Below are positions 1-11,545 of a stretch of 64,000 nucleotides of DNA, one piece after another. How positions within the stretch are numbered: position 1 is the stretch's first letter; every line of letters starts with the position of its first letter. A model generated the notes under the pieces. That model saw only the letters and a list, made by a program, of their open reading frames with translations. It searched no databases and was not told the origin of the DNA. Source of the DNA: Asparagopsis taxiformis (lineage: Eukaryota > Rhodophyta > Florideophyceae > Bonnemaisoniales > Bonnemaisoniaceae); the NCBI GenBank assembly GCA_030407315.1, contig JALQPE010003282.1:1-64000 (forward strand), read 5' to 3'. The translations under genes and the position numbers were made by a program.

Positions 1-1500
1 TACAGAGCTGGACAGCCTGGAATAAAAAGGCGTACTCACCTTTAGACCACTGATCTACAACTACATCCCCTCTATCAAAGCTCCTTCCCGTCACAATGGT
101 ACTAAAAGTTAAACGAGACAGCGATGGAAACCCAACCATACGCAAAGCGAGATGCACTCTCCGAGGTGATCGCCAAATCTCTGGCGTACACTACGATCCT
201 GACGACCTCTCCAGCCCTGTTGCTCACAGAGATGCCATACGCACAGCTCTTAGCCTCGCCGCCGCTCACAATTACGACACATTACCATTGGGATCTAGAA
301 AGCGCGTTCTTGCACGAGCTTTTCAATGAAGACAGAAACATATTCGTCCCAGCAGCCCAAACGCTTTGACGGTTCTGTCAAGTACCCCAATCACGCCGCT
401 CACTTAACCGGAAACATGTATGGCACGCGACAAGCCTGCAAATATTCACCGAAGGCCTCGCAAAATACCCTCACTCTCGCGAACTTCCAGCGCCTATCCT
501 CAGACACCTGTTCATCTCATCCACGCGCACCAAGAACCCCTCCCACTTCGTTCTTTTAGTCATCACAGTGTGACTTTCTGGTGGTCACTAACCACCAACC
601 CCTTCTGCGCCGCGTCAAAACCCGACTTCAACAAAAATATAAGCTCAAAGACCTCGGCAAGGTCCACCACATTATTGGATGGAAAGTCACCCCTCCGGTA
701 AAGGAATTCTATATCCCAACCTGGATACATTCAATCAGTCCTCGATAAATTTGGCCAATCTGCCTCCACACCAGCCACATCCCCGATCGCTTCAGAACTA
801 ATCACACCCAACCAAGATTCCACACCACTTGACACCACTACACATGACTACATGGGACTCATTGGATCACTCCGCTACCTAGGCGATTCACTCGGCCCGA
901 CATCGCCTTTATCGTCGGATATCTTGGTCGGTACGCCCAGAAACCAACAAATCACCTCTGGCATGCGGCCATTCGCACCCTACGATACTTAAAAGGCACC
1001 ATACACACCGGTTATCTGTTCCCGCGTGGATTCAAGACACATCTAACCGCATTCTCTGATGCCGACCATGCTTCCTGCCCTGACACACGTCGCTCAACAA
1101 GTGGCACTGTATATTTTACAATGGAGCACCCATCTCCTGGCAATCCAAGCGACAACCAAACATATCCACCTCTACGCATGCAGCAGAATATATCGCCACA
1201 TTCCACACCACACAAAACCTATGTACACTCCGCGCCTTACTTTCCGAACTAGGTCATCCCTCTCCCGACCTACCACAATCATATCGACAACACCGCTGCC
1301 ATCAGCTCAGCAACTGCCAAATACCCAACCCCAAAGTCCCGCCACATCGACATCAAATACCATTGGATCAGGGAGCAAGTTCAACTTGGCAACATCATCC
1401 CATCACACATACCATCCGCACGCAATCCGGCAGACCTACTAACCAAATCGTTAAACCCGCTCAATTCAAAGAAAAACTGCCTCTCCTTCGCCTCTCTGCG
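1..1500 (+). pseudogene. Degenerate Ty1/Copia polymerase (reverse transcriptase to RNase H)
   Basis: Pieces of a Copia-type polyprotein can be read in order in shifting plus-strand frames. The RT begins near 96 with KVKRDSDGNPTIRKARCTLR and continues through a DLESAFLHELF-like block near 295-330. An RT C-terminal block LKDLGKVHHIIGWKV lies near 640-690. RNase H pieces follow: AFSDADHASCPDTRRSTSG near 1050, ISWQSKRQPNISTSTHAAEY near 1130-1190, and KSRHIDIKYHWIREQV then NPADLLTKSL near 1340-1450. Several frameshifts and stops separate them, so no functional polyprotein remains. The element runs in from the left edge of the window, and its gag and integrase are not visible. The order RT then RNase H at the 3' end is the family norm, with integrase expected upstream. 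Confidence 0.85.
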
Positions 1501-1529
1501 TCTGCATCACGCGGCGACTGACGATAACT

Positions 1530-1760
1530 CTACTTTCCGTGACGCACACACATCGCGGCTCACGATGACGAATACTCTACTTACACCTTCTTACAGTACC
1601 CTCATCACAGTATAAATACTCGCCGCCAGCGGACACCAAACAATAAAAAGAGACACGAGATACATTGATCTCCAACAGAGAGGTCGTCACCGTACGGTTA
1701 AGTACTGACTATCCACTGTAAGTAGTGCTGTAAAGTATAAGTTATTCGTCACTACTCTAA
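1530..1760 (+). repeat. Possible 3' LTR of the Copia remnant
   Basis: This AC-rich stretch directly follows the RNase H remnant. It carries a TATA-like TATAAATA at 1611-1618 followed by an AATAAA-like tract near 1643, as expected for the U3 and R parts of an LTR. The partner LTR is outside the window, so the ends cannot be fixed. Confidence 0.35.
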
Positions 1761-2416
1761 AAAGATAGGAGCAAATCCTCTATAGACCCATCCATTTGAC
1801 CGCGTCCTAGAACACTGGTCATGCTGTGGGATATATCTCACATGTGAAAATTTTATATTGATAAGTACTGGCTGCCGCTTTCCGCAAGTTATCACCCCAA
1901 CGATGCTCAGGCCAAACGTGACTGTTGCGCAAAGTACAAAAATCGCCCATGCATCTGTATTGATCTGGACCACATTCAATGTGAACAGTTGTAGACGCCA
2001 TTCCAGACAGATTATGATTGTCTTTCCTTCCAAGCCACATCGTCATCATCAAGGAAATCGAAGCAGAAGTGAACAGTGGCCTCTCGACCTGGTATATAAT
2101 GTTCCTTGCTTTTGACTGTCCTCAACTCAAAGAACGGCATCTATCAGACTGTAAATCGGGGATCGAGGTTTTCCTGGTCTGAAGCAAACTTTATCGTGGA
2201 GGAAGGGGCTGATGAAACTAACATGACCAACACATTGGTCACCGCTTCCTTTTAACATTTCATGCATGCTACCGTAGGAGACCATTTTCACAGAGAGTGA
2301 CACCAAGCAAGTTGTGAAGAACGGGGAAGAATTGAAGCACAATTTTTCATTTTCGACAAGGGTGTCCATGTCTTCTCAATATTCACGTTCATAGAACGAA
2401 TCCGTTGAATGTACAC
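1761..2416. other. Intergenic, nothing recognised
   Basis: Only short overlapping frames on both strands; none shows a recognisable domain, membrane segment or repeat. Confidence 0.5.
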
Positions 2417-3892
2417 CTAGTGATTTTTCGTCCTCTTCTTTGTGGTCTCGCTCGAGTCTTCCATATGATTTACTTTTTTTCTCATCTTTCTTCCTCCCCA
2501 GGTCCTCCTCTGATCTTTCTTCGCTCTATGACTGCACAGCAATGCTAGCTCCGCCAAAGATAAAGGATCAAAAAGTATCCTGAGAAGAAAGAGAATTGCT
2601 CCAAAGCTTAGAACAAGAGTAAGAAGCAAGTACATTCCTGCGTGTCTCCCTGTCTCAGACATGAGCCCTTCAATACCAGTTATTCGATCCCCAGTAGCTT
2701 CATCCTCATACCACGCCCGGCCTTGTACTTCCATGATCGCGGTGCTTGCTGTCAATATCTGCAATCCCCGGTATACTGATTTGTCCTGTTGGAATAGATC
2801 TATAGTATATCTGCTCCTTAATCCAACGACTCCTATATTGACTGGCTTTCCTTTTCGTTCCCACAGTGTGATATTTCTTCCTTCCAGCTGCTCACCGTGA
2901 TACTCAAGTTCTTTCACAATCTCTGAACAATTCTTTTCCGCCTTTTTCTTGTTACAACTCCATTGCATTGCGAGATGAATGGAAACGTTGTGCAGGAAGG
3001 TTGTATCGTTATGCCAGTTCATGGATCTATTGAACAGAATTCTCTTCATTGAAGAGTCTCTTTCCAAGTACACCATTGCTCGTGTCTTCACACTGAACCA
3101 CTTTTCCGCAAATGATATGTTGTGATCACTACCGCCTTCGTGGTACCATGATCGTATTGTTACTGTGGAATTGTTCTCTCCCGATGGCTGTATTCTTGGA
3201 CCAGTGTCATATTCCACGCATCCAGCAATACGAAAGTTCTTTTGCTGTCGTTCGAATCTTCCCTTTGGAATAATGCAGGGTCTATCCTCAGTCAAATATC
3301 TGATCCGTGCAGATATGATCTCAGTCGTTCCAGTGGGACTTACTCCTCGTAGATTGAATTCATCGGCAGTCGTAGAAAATGTTCGATTTCGAGTTATGTA
3401 AACTGCCATTACATCTGCAACAAAAATGAGAGCAGCAATGAAGAGTACGAACATTGAAAGCAGTGTGCTCTGTTGTTTGAAAAGAGAGCTAAAGATGTTT
3501 CTCCTGCGCTTACCTCCTTCTGATGAAGTTGCTTCCTTCCATATATTTCGAAAATGAGAAAACTCATCCACAAGGTAGGCAGTTCGGAGTCCATTTCTTG
3601 CTATGGTGTGATTAGTTGAGCGCAAGAGTACTGTCTGCACTATTTCAGAGAAGATGGAAATAAGCAGAACCGCCAGTACGCCGGTAATGAATTCCTCTAC
3701 AGGTGGCGGTATGAAATGTTGTCGGTCAATTGAGCGTTGAAGGTTGGGCACGATACTTAGTCTCCACCCGAGGTAATACGAATACCCTACAATGTAAATG
3801 CCGTTTAGCCGAGTTACATTGAAGAACAGAGGTGGGGCTTCCGGGATTCCGAAGAGGATAGTTCGATTGAATTTACCTACTTGATAGGCCAT
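2417..3892 (-). CDS. Three-span membrane glycoprotein, paralogue A
   Basis: Intronless frame of 491 codons ending in TAG. I place the start at the ATG at 3892 because similarity to the paralogue at 7779-9413 begins exactly there (MAYQVGKFNRTILFGIPEAP against MAFTIGRFNRTVLIGIPEAP); the frame is open for 58 more codons upstream but that part is not shared. Hydrophobic segments lie at about residues 69-89, 143-166 and 419-441. Between the second and third is a roughly 250-residue domain with four conserved cysteines (206, 225, 313, 322) and sequons at 241, 258, 288, 295, 302, 321 and 340, which suggests a lumenal or extracellular domain. A block RNGLRTAYLVDEFSH just after the first span is strongly conserved between copies. 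The C-terminal tail is basic. I do not recognise the family; a surface receptor or channel-like role would be a guess. Confidence 0.85.
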   Translation of the reverse strand: MAYQVGKFNRTILFGIPEAPPLFFNVTRLNGIYIVGYSYYLGWRLSIVPNLQRSIDRQHFIPPPVEEFITGVLAVLLISIFSEIVQTVLLRSTNHTIARNGLRTAYLVDEFSHFRNIWKEATSSEGGKRRRNIFSSLFKQQSTLLSMFVLFIAALIFVADVMAVYITRNRTFSTTADEFNLRGVSPTGTTEIISARIRYLTEDRPCIIPKGRFERQQKNFRIAGCVEYDTGPRIQPSGENNSTVTIRSWYHEGGSDHNISFAEKWFSVKTRAMVYLERDSSMKRILFNRSMNWHNDTTFLHNVSIHLAMQWSCNKKKAEKNCSEIVKELEYHGEQLEGRNITLWERKGKPVNIGVVGLRSRYTIDLFQQDKSVYRGLQILTASTAIMEVQGRAWYEDEATGDRITGIEGLMSETGRHAGMYLLLTLVLSFGAILFLLRILFDPLSLAELALLCSHRAKKDQRRTWGGRKMRKKVNHMEDSSETTKKRTKNH

Positions 3893-4852
3893 TTTTGTTT
3901 GGGAAATGAGGAGTTTACTCAGGGATGATGGGAATGAGCGTTTCCCTTTCAGAAGAGAGTCGATACGTATTTTAGAGCTTATGGCAGATTGATGATGTTT
4001 ACAGATTTGACGAAAAGTTATCAGCTTCATGAAGTTATTGTTGCCACGCGAAGCTCGACTGGACAAGACATGTGGTTATTGCTACCATTTTGCAAATTAG
4101 ACGCCATATCATTGCTGAACGGGAGATCGTCCAGTGGAATTTGGGCTGTCAAAAGATTCTTCTGAAAGACAGAGGAGTGTTCGACGAGTTGTACGTTGCT
4201 ACGGTGGACGAATCTTGGCTCTTGATGACAGCAAAATGATGCCAGGAGTACAAGCAATTAATGCTGTCAAATTGTATTTGACATCTCATTTTGTGGTGCG
4301 GCTTCCAATTGTGGCGCTCAGTTCAGAACAAGAGTTACTGAGGGACGCTCTACGTGACATCGATTGCGCTGTTTAGCAGTTGCGCAAGGTTTCGTGACTG
4401 AGCTATGGAGAAAAACATATGCCATATGCGTTGTTGCTCACCATTGAGATTCTGTGAGTACCTCTATGCGGATGCCAGTGGCAGGTACTGTAATACAGAG
4501 CATATGCTAAGGGTAAGGCGCAACGTACAACATATGAGAAACTGAGAGTTATGCACGTGTATCGCTTATTGCACGATATGCTTTCATCTCGCATTTCATG
4601 TTCCACATCCGTGACATACACAGCTCTGGACTCTCGTGTATATTTTCAGTATCGCAGTTCTCATCTCGACAGTCGAGGTTGTAGCCGAAAAGCGCGACAG
4701 TCTACTTAATTCAACTGACTACCGTCTGCAGTAATGACTTGTCACGGGTCATTCGACATCACGCCACCCGTTCTCTGTACTGATATCAAAAACCATGTCT
4801 CGCCCGTTCAACTACACGCAATCAAGACATCAGCCCAGTGCAAACAGGTAAG
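3893..4852. other. Intergenic between glycoprotein A and the Sel1 gene
   Basis: Holds the unconserved upstream open frame of glycoprotein A (to 4066) and no other recognisable gene. Short plus- and minus-strand frames overlap each other and show no domain. Confidence 0.5.
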
Positions 4853-7425
4853 TTAATCAAATCCATCTTGAACCAGCGCTGCAATTTCTACAAGTCTACG
4901 CTCGGCTACCGCGTCGAGACCTTCATCCGCGCATCGCTTGTACAATTGCACTGCGCGTTCAACGTTCTTCTCAACTCCAGGGGCGCCAACACTCAGAATT
5001 TCCGCCAAATCAAACATTGCACCATAATTGTTCCACTCTTCAACACACACTTCATACAAGCGTACTGCTAGCGGAACATCTCTCACAGCGCCGGATAGTC
5101 CACCGGCAAACATGCTTGCTAGACTTTTCGCCGCTTGACAATCCCCCTCCTCCGATATTAGCCTCTGACTCAGTCTAATTGCGCGTTCTACGTCCCTTTC
5201 GACTCCCGGCGCACCAATAGCCAACAGTTCCATCATGTCATACACAGCGTCGTAGTCATCATAATTCTCGATCATAATTTCGTACAACTGCATCGCAAAC
5301 GAAACTCGTTTTCTCCTTGCAAGTGTTTGAGCAAAAATTCTCAAATCAACACACCCCATGTTGTCCATATCCAAACTCTTCCTGCAGAGCTTCATGGCGC
5401 GCATCTCATCCCTCTCGAAACCTTCTGCTCCGAACACATACATTTCGGCTAGACCGAGCATACATCTCCCATCGTTTTCTCTGTTGATACCCATTTTGAA
5501 CAGTTGAACAGCAAGCAGTACATCCTGCTTCATACCAGAACCTCCTGCGAAAAGACGTCTTGCTATCATCTCAAGAAAGCGGCATGAATCAAACCGCTCT
5601 ATAATCTTCTGGCATAGTTTTAGAATGCGTTGGACATCCCTCCTGTCAGCCCTATCGGAAACGAGTATTGCCACGAGACGTTGCATTGAGATGAGATCGT
5701 TAAACTTATCAATCCATGTTTCATAAAGCTGCATGGCGTACTCCATCGACACGTCACTATCGACGCCACCCCTTTCAAATAGTTCGGCTATTGGGAATAG
5801 ATCGTCAACGTCTAGATGTTGGAAATGCTCGATATATGTCTCGCTGAGTTGAATAGCGTGCATTATGTCCTTCTCAACACCATTGCCACCAGTCACAAAC
5901 TGTTCAATTAATGAAAACAAGGCATCGAAGTCTTTCCGTCGGTTGAAGCATTCTTGGTACATTGCAATTCCAAGTAATGCATCTGCCCTCAAACCCGTCG
6001 CAATAAGATTGCTCGCGACACACCGCACACTATCGACACCTATGCCCAAATCAAGACAGTTAATGCTAAGCTGCAAGGCACGAGCTGCATCCTTCTCGAT
6101 ACCGGACACCCCAGTGGCAAAGATTTTGACGAGAGAAATCATCGATTCATCATCACTCCCTTTTTCAATACACATCTCGTATAGTTGTACGGCAAACGGG
6201 GCATTCTCCGGTTCTGTAATAAGAACATGTGCAATACGTTTTAACACACAAACGTACCCAGTAACCTCAATGTAACTGATACACAACTGCAAGGCACGGG
6301 CTACGTCTCTCTCAACACCTGGAGCGCCTGTGAGAAGGATCATTGCTAGACCAATCATAGACGCAGGGGCATTGTCCCTTTCAAGATTTGTTTCATACAG
6401 TTGTACGGTAGACGCAGCGTGACCGGGTATTTGAACAAGAGCGCGCACAAGATGAAGTGTACTCCACAACTCTCCAGATTTTTCCAGATAATTGATACAC
6501 AACTGCAACGTTCGAGCTGTGGCCTTTTCGACTGCTGGACCACCCTTAGCTAAGATCCTCGCAAGAGAAGCTATTGATGCATGATCGTCGTACCTTTCAA
6601 TACATAGTTGGAACAGTTGTACGGCAAACGGAACATCCTTACGTAGATGCTTCTCACCAGATGCAAAACATATGGCAAGCCTTCTCATGGGACTGGCAGA
6701 AAAATACTCGGTGTCATAAGTGTTGTGACAACACTGTTCCAGCAATTGCAACGCGCGTTGCTGATCCCTCTCAACGTTTCCTTTTCCAATAGCGAAAAGC
6801 TTTCCTAAGCAGAATATTGACTTGGCGTCATTGGCGTCGATACAAATCTGGTACAACTTTACGGCAAGTGAGACATCATACACCAAGTCAGAGTGTCGTT
6901 CAACTTTTTCGGCAATGTCTCTCAACAAGTAACAGGACGGACTGCAAGCGGCAAAGGTCTTGCAGAGTTGGATAACATAAGGCATATCTCTCTCCACGGC
7001 AAGTGACCGATTCAGCATGATTCTCACAAGCGCAATCATCGTATCACAATCGTTGGTTGCATCGATACAATCTTGGTACAAACGAATAGCACGCGGCACA
7101 TTTGGTCCGACCCCAGACGCACCCTCCACCAAAATAGACGCCAGTCGTTTCATGGCGTCAAAGTTGTTCGCTTCAACGCCACATCTGCACAGCAGGGAAA
7201 CAGCGAGCGATAAATTGCGTTGCACGTGCTTCCATTTTTGTACAGGGCTGAGAGTATGACGGCAAGGTCGTACATGGCGCCGTAGTGATTCTGCTCATCG
7301 ATGCATCTTTGAAACAGTTGTACGGCAGCGATGTCATCCTGTGTGCAAGAGAATTGTTCATGCAGAAGGTCTGAATCAGTATCATCTACAGCGAGATGTG
7401 CAAGCCTTCTTGCAATGGAGTACAT
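4853..7425 (-). pseudogene. Sel1-like repeat protein, one frameshift near 7250
   Basis: About 857 codons of tandem Sel1/TPR-like helical repeats. The repeat core reads like GAPGVERDVARALQLC, then a helix with IE...D..SM..LA.IL, with a period near 37 residues and two alternating subtypes. Such solenoids usually act as protein-binding scaffolds (for example in ER quality control), but the partner is unknown here. The downstream frame has no ATG at its 5' end; its first codon in the uninterrupted part would be GTG at 7225. The missing start lies in another frame: ATG at 7425, preceded five codons earlier by an in-frame TAA, encodes the matching repeat up to YDLAVILS near 7253. A one-base deletion between about 7240 and 7255 would account for the break, since spacing to the next helix is near normal. 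This is either a recent lesion or a sequencing error. The flanking genes on both sides are the two glycoprotein paralogues, all on the minus strand. Confidence 0.8.
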
Positions 7426-7778
7426 TTCTGGAAGCGGTTATGCCGTTCGAAGAAAGAGATGACAAGGGGCCGTCTAATGTGGATCATCATGGCGAAAATG
7501 ACAGTTGGCGTCGCACATAAAACATGTGAAGGACATGGTCGAGTTATCGGAACGCGACTGAGCTGGACTTTGTGACCACGCGTGTGCGCTGGCCTAACAA
7601 GGCATCTGGACATTTCAAGCGGATCATCAAAGACAACAAAAATGCTATGTTTATAAATTTTTTGGAAAAGTTTTAATTAATTTTAGTTAAAAGCGGCTTA
7701 GTCCAACAACAAAGGTGCGCTGCATAATAGCCACGTCCGCCGTAATCGTGAGCCTCCTCCCGAATACACAACACACCT
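7426..7778. other. Intergenic, AT-rich 3' flank of glycoprotein B
   Basis: No gene seen. The stretch 7648-7690 is markedly AT-rich (TTTATAAATTTTTTGG and TTTTAATTAATTTTAG) and lies downstream of the minus-strand glycoprotein B stop, a plausible polyadenylation region. Confidence 0.4.
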
Positions 7779-9413
7779 TTACCGCAACGAATCATCGTCA
7801 TATTCTCGACGATACAAATCCTCATACATCTCTGTTCCGAGCGAAGATTCTTCCAGTTCGCCTCGCAATGCCGCACGACGTCTGTAATTCCGTGATGCAA
7901 TCGGCAATGGTTCTGTTGCTATTGGCTCTGCATCCACATCCACACCAGCTCCATCGCCATCCGTCACCGCATACCGTTTCGCTTTCTTCGCTCTCCGCTC
8001 CCTTCGTCTAAACCTCGCTTTTTCTATCGAGTGCTGCCGCAGCATCGCCATCTCCGCAAGTGACTTTGGGTCCAATAGTAATCTTAATATAAGCAAAAAT
8101 GCGCCGCAACTTGCGACCATGATGCCGAGCATGTACAACCCTGCATGTCGTCCAGTTTCCGTCATTAGTCCCGCGATGCCCGTTGTTCGCACCCCCGACT
8201 CGTCTTCATACCATCCCGGTTTATCTGTCACTTCCAGCACCGCAGAACTCGCTGTCATCATTTGCATGCCGCGACGGTACGCAATTTCCGGTTGAAATAG
8301 TTCGATTCTATACACACTAGACAGACCTGTCGCAGTTACGTTAATCGGCACGCCTTGTCGTTCCCAGATTGTAATATTCTTCTCCACCACTTGATCGCGT
8401 TGAAATTCCAACGCTTCCACAATTTCCTCGCAATTGAGCTTCGATTTCTTCTTATTACACGCCCATTGCATAGAAAGAAACATAGTAACATTGTGCAAAT
8501 AGCGTGTGTCCCGTTCCCAGAAGACTGATCTATTGTACAATATTCTTCGCATGCTATTGTCCCTTTCCAAATACACCATAGCGCGCGTCGAGACGCTGTA
8601 CCATGTCGTGCCGAACGACACATTATGGTCACTTCCACCCACATGATAAAACGACTCCAACGTAACCGAATCCGGCAGTTCATTCTCGTCTGGTGTGCGC
8701 GTCCCTTCATTATACTCCACGCAACCGGAAAGACGAAAATGCTTTTCCTGAATCTCAAACATGCCCTTTGGTAAAATGCAGGGACGTTCCTGCGTAAGAA
8801 ATCGCACACGCGAAGAAATCGCTTCCGTCGTTCCCACAGGCTGCACGCCGCGCAAATTAAACTGATCCTCCGTCGTCACAAAAAACCTTGGACGCGTTGC
8901 ATATATCGCCATGACGTCTGCGACGAAGATGACGCACGCAACGACGAGCACGAAAAGCGACAGCGCGACGCTCTGTTGCTTAAAAATCGATCGAAACATG
9001 TTTGGATTGCGCGGCTGCGTGCCGATGCCAACGCGGCGGCGGCGACGCGTCGTCTGGTTCCAGAGGTTGCGCAGGTGTGAAAACTCGTCGAGAAGATAGG
9101 CGGTGCGTAGGCCGTTTCTGGCTATGGTGTCATTATTGGTGCGCAGAAGTATGGTTTGTATAATTTCGGCAAAGAGAGAGATGAGAATAACGGCGAGAAT
9201 ACCGGTGATGAATTCCTCGATGGTTGCGCCGACAAAGATGCGATTACTGATGCTGCGTTGTAAATCTGGAGCGATGCTCGCGCGCGAGCCGGAGTAGACC
9301 GAGTAGCCGACGATGTAGATGCCGTGCGGGCGGGTGACATTGAAGAAGAAGCGCGGTGCTTCCGGGATGCCGATTAGCACGGTGCGATTGAACCTACCGA
9401 TGGTGAAGGCCAT
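7779..9413 (-). CDS. Three-span membrane glycoprotein, paralogue B
   Basis: Intronless frame of 544 codons, starting at the ATG at 9413, where similarity to glycoprotein A begins; the frame stays open to 9488 without shared sequence. The layout matches paralogue A: first span after the VEEF/IEEF block, conserved RNGLRTAYLLDEFSH, second span, a large domain with the same four cysteines (contexts RPCILPKG, SGCVEYN, QWACNKKK, LNCEEI) and several sequons, a third span near HAGLYMLGIMVASCGAFLL, and a basic tail. This tail is longer than in A, with an RRRERRAKKAKR cluster and an acidic end. The sequence is more GC-rich than paralogue A. The two copies bracket the Sel1 gene, so an old local duplication is likely. 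Function not recognised. Confidence 0.86.
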   Translation of the reverse strand: MAFTIGRFNRTVLIGIPEAPRFFFNVTRPHGIYIVGYSVYSGSRASIAPDLQRSISNRIFVGATIEEFITGILAVILISLFAEIIQTILLRTNNDTIARNGLRTAYLLDEFSHLRNLWNQTTRRRRRVGIGTQPRNPNMFRSIFKQQSVALSLFVLVVACVIFVADVMAIYATRPRFFVTTEDQFNLRGVQPVGTTEAISSRVRFLTQERPCILPKGMFEIQEKHFRLSGCVEYNEGTRTPDENELPDSVTLESFYHVGGSDHNVSFGTTWYSVSTRAMVYLERDNSMRRILYNRSVFWERDTRYLHNVTMFLSMQWACNKKKSKLNCEEIVEALEFQRDQVVEKNITIWERQGVPINVTATGLSSVYRIELFQPEIAYRRGMQMMTASSAVLEVTDKPGWYEDESGVRTTGIAGLMTETGRHAGLYMLGIMVASCGAFLLILRLLLDPKSLAEMAMLRQHSIEKARFRRRERRAKKAKRYAVTDGDGAGVDVDAEPIATEPLPIASRNYRRRAALRGELEESSLGTEMYEDLYRREYDDDSLR

Positions 9414-11545
9414 GTCGTGCAGAATCGGGACGCGAGAACAGGCTGTTCGGAGAGGATGCGCGGCGAATTGTGTGCCATGCTGATACAACTCCGTGTTGGG
9501 CGCGCGTGGTGTTATTGTCGAAGCGGCGTTTTGTACGAGTAGGCGATGGCGGTGTTATATTACGGATGGATGGTTTGGAGAATGTGCGCGCGGGAGATAT
9601 GATGTGAGGCGGCGATGGAGCAAATTGGACGTTTTATGATTACGATGTATGTGATCACTGATTTCCAGATGTTGTGAGCTGTAAATGATACGTTTAACAA
9701 ACATATTATGGAAAGAGCTGTTCATGTGTAAGTAGTCAGCCCATGACTGAGCAGTTTGTAGTTGGGTCGGCAGCTTTCGCACACACGCAAGCTTCATCCA
9801 GCCAGTGATATTGTAGAGCTCATTTGCAAGAAGATTGGCATGGTAGGACGCAACAATGGGTTGCTGTTCAACAATTTGTGGCCTTTGGACAAGTCGCCAA
9901 CATCGGTGCTGTCCTTGAGAAGATGTTGGGTGGTTCCATTCGGACAGATGAGATATTTTGCCTTGGAAGCAAGTTCCATTCAAATAACTAGATGTTGTTT
10001 TCTCCTGATGCCGTAGAATTCGGGCCGTATCCAGTTTAGTCTAGGTGGCAAGGAAAAAAGCACCGCTATCTTACAACTGGGGCGGCCACATTTTGTCGCT
10101 CGTTTCACGACAAATATACCGTCCTAGATCACACTAGCAGGGATGGAAAACAGACGCCTTACTATTACTAACGACCCGGATGACAGCTCCCCAGGAAAAC
10201 TAGCCGCGCGGCTCCGTAAAGTCCCTATCAAACAAGTTCTACGTAATCGACGGACAAATGCTACAAGCTTCGATCTCTCTCTCGATAGTTTCGCAGTCGA
10301 TACAACTAGGCTGCGGTGCATGGTGCGCGTCAACACGCTCGTATCGAATAATGTATGAACGGGCAGAAAATTATGGTGATCAATAGGGAGGTAGAAAAGA
10401 AACGATTCAACCTTTTCTTTATTATTATGACACGAGTCCTCCAGGCTTGCTGGCACACCCGAATGCAGAATACGCAATAGATACGTGGCCGCTGCTAAAC
10501 ATTGCTTATTCTTTTCCAACATTCATGACGTCAGTGATTTGGCCTGCAGCCTGCTGCATCTTCGTTCATACTCTCTCGCTGCCAGAATGGTAAGTGATGG
10601 TGAGAACATCGCTATGTGGTCCTGTTCAATATCAAGTTTACATCTGTATCCGACCCGTTCATCCGACATGTCACTCACTGATCAGGTTGTGGATGACAGA
10701 CGCGCTACCAGAAGCTCTAGTTTGGGCGGTTTGGTTCACAGCTGTATACCGTTCCGGCCTGACTTGATTGCAGCTGCAGCTTATAGTGTGTTGTCAGAAA
10801 GTCTCTCGCCCTACATGTGTGTTGATTGATTTCCGTAACGTACTATTCAACGCTTTTGGTGCGCATTGCTGCAAGCTACACGACTTGCGGCGTCCGTCGC
10901 TGAGTGCTATCCGGCGGACGATGAGTAAGGTGCGCTGTCCTTTTGATTACCCAAAGCTGTGTTTTTGCGCTTGCTTCCAAGATTACAGCAGTGGACCGTG
11001 GATGCTACGCGCCCCCTGGATCGAGATATTGTCAGCGTGAGAATTCTGCATAACTGTACGAGGGGATTGCCGACATGCTAATGTGCAATTGAAATTCTTT
11101 ATCCCGAAAAGTAATTCGCTACTTGAATGACATTATGATATCGTGTCATGCATTCCCTGCAAGGCATGGCATGATAACATGTTGTCAAAAAAATCAAACT
11201 GAGCCACGTCACAGCCCAGTGTATAAAACTTGGATTGAATGCATATTTCCAGAATAATTTCATTTTCACCCAAAATTCTAATAATAACCGTACCAGCATG
11301 ATTTGTGACCTCATAAAACGTTAGGCAGGTCACCAATCTCAATGATATCTGTATGACTTGATTCTATTGGCTGTATCCTTTACACGTACCATTTTCTCTC
11401 GAATTGTCCTCAATACGTATGAATTGCCAACAATCAGCATCTACTCGACCCAATAGGCCTTGAAAATCATCTCAACATGGATCGTTCAAACTATTAAAAA
11501 CCATATAGATACCCTACCCTTCCCGCTGTTTCGAAACATGCCCAC
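9414..11545. other. Intergenic, no gene recognised
   Basis: About 2.1 kb with only short frames (the longest about 140 codons on the minus strand at 9555-9983), none with domain-like features or paralogues in the window. This separates the minus-strand cluster from the plus-strand membrane-protein array. Confidence 0.5.

Noticed and set aside
9555..11040. Minus- and plus-strand frames of 90-142 codons between glycoprotein B and the array
   Set aside because: Overlap each other, no domain, membrane segment or paralogue; length is within chance for this composition.
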